This document shows positions 5,891 through 6,275 of a stretch of DNA of 6,275 bases, in pieces. Position 1 is the first letter of the stretch. The number at the start of each line of letters is the position of its first letter. A program made the translations under genes and the position numbers. The notes below the pieces were generated by a model, which worked only from the letters and a program-made list of their open reading frames with translations, did no database searches and had not been told where the DNA came from. Source of the stretch: Clostridia bacterium (GTDB taxonomy: Bacteria; Bacillota; Clostridia; Lachnospirales; CAG-274); NCBI GenBank assembly GCA_030536675.1, contig JAUNPM010000098.1:1-6275 (forward strand), in the 5' to 3' direction.

Positions 5891-6275
5891 AAGAGAAGGA
5901 AACAATCCCTGCATTAATCCCTTTTTATGCTTTTTTAACTGTTCCACTTTATTTGATTGTTCTTCAATCATGGTATCTACCTCTGACAAACACTCTGCAA
6001 TTTTTTGTTGTTCCTCTTTATCCAAAATTACTGGGATTTGTATTTTTGAAAAATCAGTCTTATTAATAATAGGTAATGTCGAATTAGCAAATCCAGCTTT
6101 TATCAAAAATGTTTTTTGGAGTAATGAATAATAAATAAATTCATTGTTATAACGAGACTTGGGAACAATCGAGTTGATCTGCTGGTTTGTGATACAAGGA
6201 TATAAAGATAAAGCCATTTTTCCAATAGATGCTATACATGTAAACATTATGGTATGTTTTGGCAAAACCTTCATT
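5873..6275 (-). CDS. hsdS: Type I restriction specificity subunit, C-terminal part (runs off window)
   Basis: HsdS recognises the bipartite DNA target of the type I complex and holds the two HsdM subunits together. Only the last 133 codons are in the window. Numbered from the first in-window Met, they cover the end of a target recognition domain: the common TRD segment FTCIASIGKMALS (11-23), ITNQQINSIVP (28-38), then FSKIQIPV (75-82). A conserved helix follows, EEQQKIAECLSEVDTMIE (87-104) and EQSNKVEQLKKHKKGLMQGLF (105-125), which forms the coiled-coil spacer in this family. The ATG at 6274 is internal, since the TRD cannot start there; the real start lies beyond 6275. The stop overlaps the prrC start by 4 nt. 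The family is certain. The target sequence cannot be predicted. Confidence 0.93.
   Translation of the reverse strand, partial: MKVLPKHTIMFTCIASIGKMALSLYPCITNQQINSIVPKSRYNNEFIYYSLLQKTFLIKAGFANSTLPIINKTDFSKIQIPVILDKEEQQKIAECLSEVDTMIEEQSNKVEQLKKHKKGLMQGLFPSLEEADV

Noticed and set aside
1..6275. CRISPR array, tRNA or rRNA gene, riboswitch
   Set aside because: No regularly spaced repeats, no cloverleaf-like stretch, and no leader longer than about 100 nt that could hold a riboswitch were seen on either strand.

Overview
The window looks like a low-GC Firmicutes chromosome, most likely a member of the Clostridia. The evidence is AT-rich intergenic DNA, strong AGGAGG-type ribosome binding sites, and protein sequences that resemble clostridial versions of their families. 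This is inferred from composition and gene content, not from a database search. All intact genes lie on the minus strand. The only plus-strand gene is a broken transposase.

Left part (1-2164): a tight housekeeping operon read right to left, rnhA (RNase HI), tilS (tRNA-Ile lysidine synthetase) and hpt (hypoxanthine phosphoribosyltransferase, cut off by the window edge). Gaps are 23 and 4 nt. A good sigma-A type promoter (TTGCAA, 17 bp, TAAAAT) sits in front of rnhA.

Middle (about 2199-2934): the 3' remnant of an IS1182-family insertion sequence. It keeps the C-terminal part of the transposase, a plus-strand terminator and the right terminal inverted repeat, which is folded into a hairpin. The 5' part of the transposase and the left end are gone. 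The remnant lies between the rnhA promoter and the stop codon of hsdM.

Right part (2949-6275): a type I restriction-modification locus read right to left as hsdS (C-terminal part only), prrC, hsdM. The middle gene is the most notable one. It encodes a PrrC-type anticodon nuclease: an ABC-like NTPase domain joined to a C-terminal RNase domain that keeps the Arg/Glu/His triad known from E. coli PrrC. In E. coli, PrrC is held silent by the type IC enzyme EcoprrI. When a phage inhibits that enzyme, PrrC is released and cleaves tRNA-Lys, which blocks phage protein synthesis. The same logic is inferred here: the Hsd proteins are a first defence layer and PrrC a second layer guarding the first. The prrC start overlaps the hsdS stop (ATGA), and hsdM follows after 12 nt, so synthesis of the toxin and its presumed silencing complex is coupled. 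The order S-prrC-M differs from the classic M-S-prrC-R order. No hsdR is visible; it may lie beyond 6275 or be lost.
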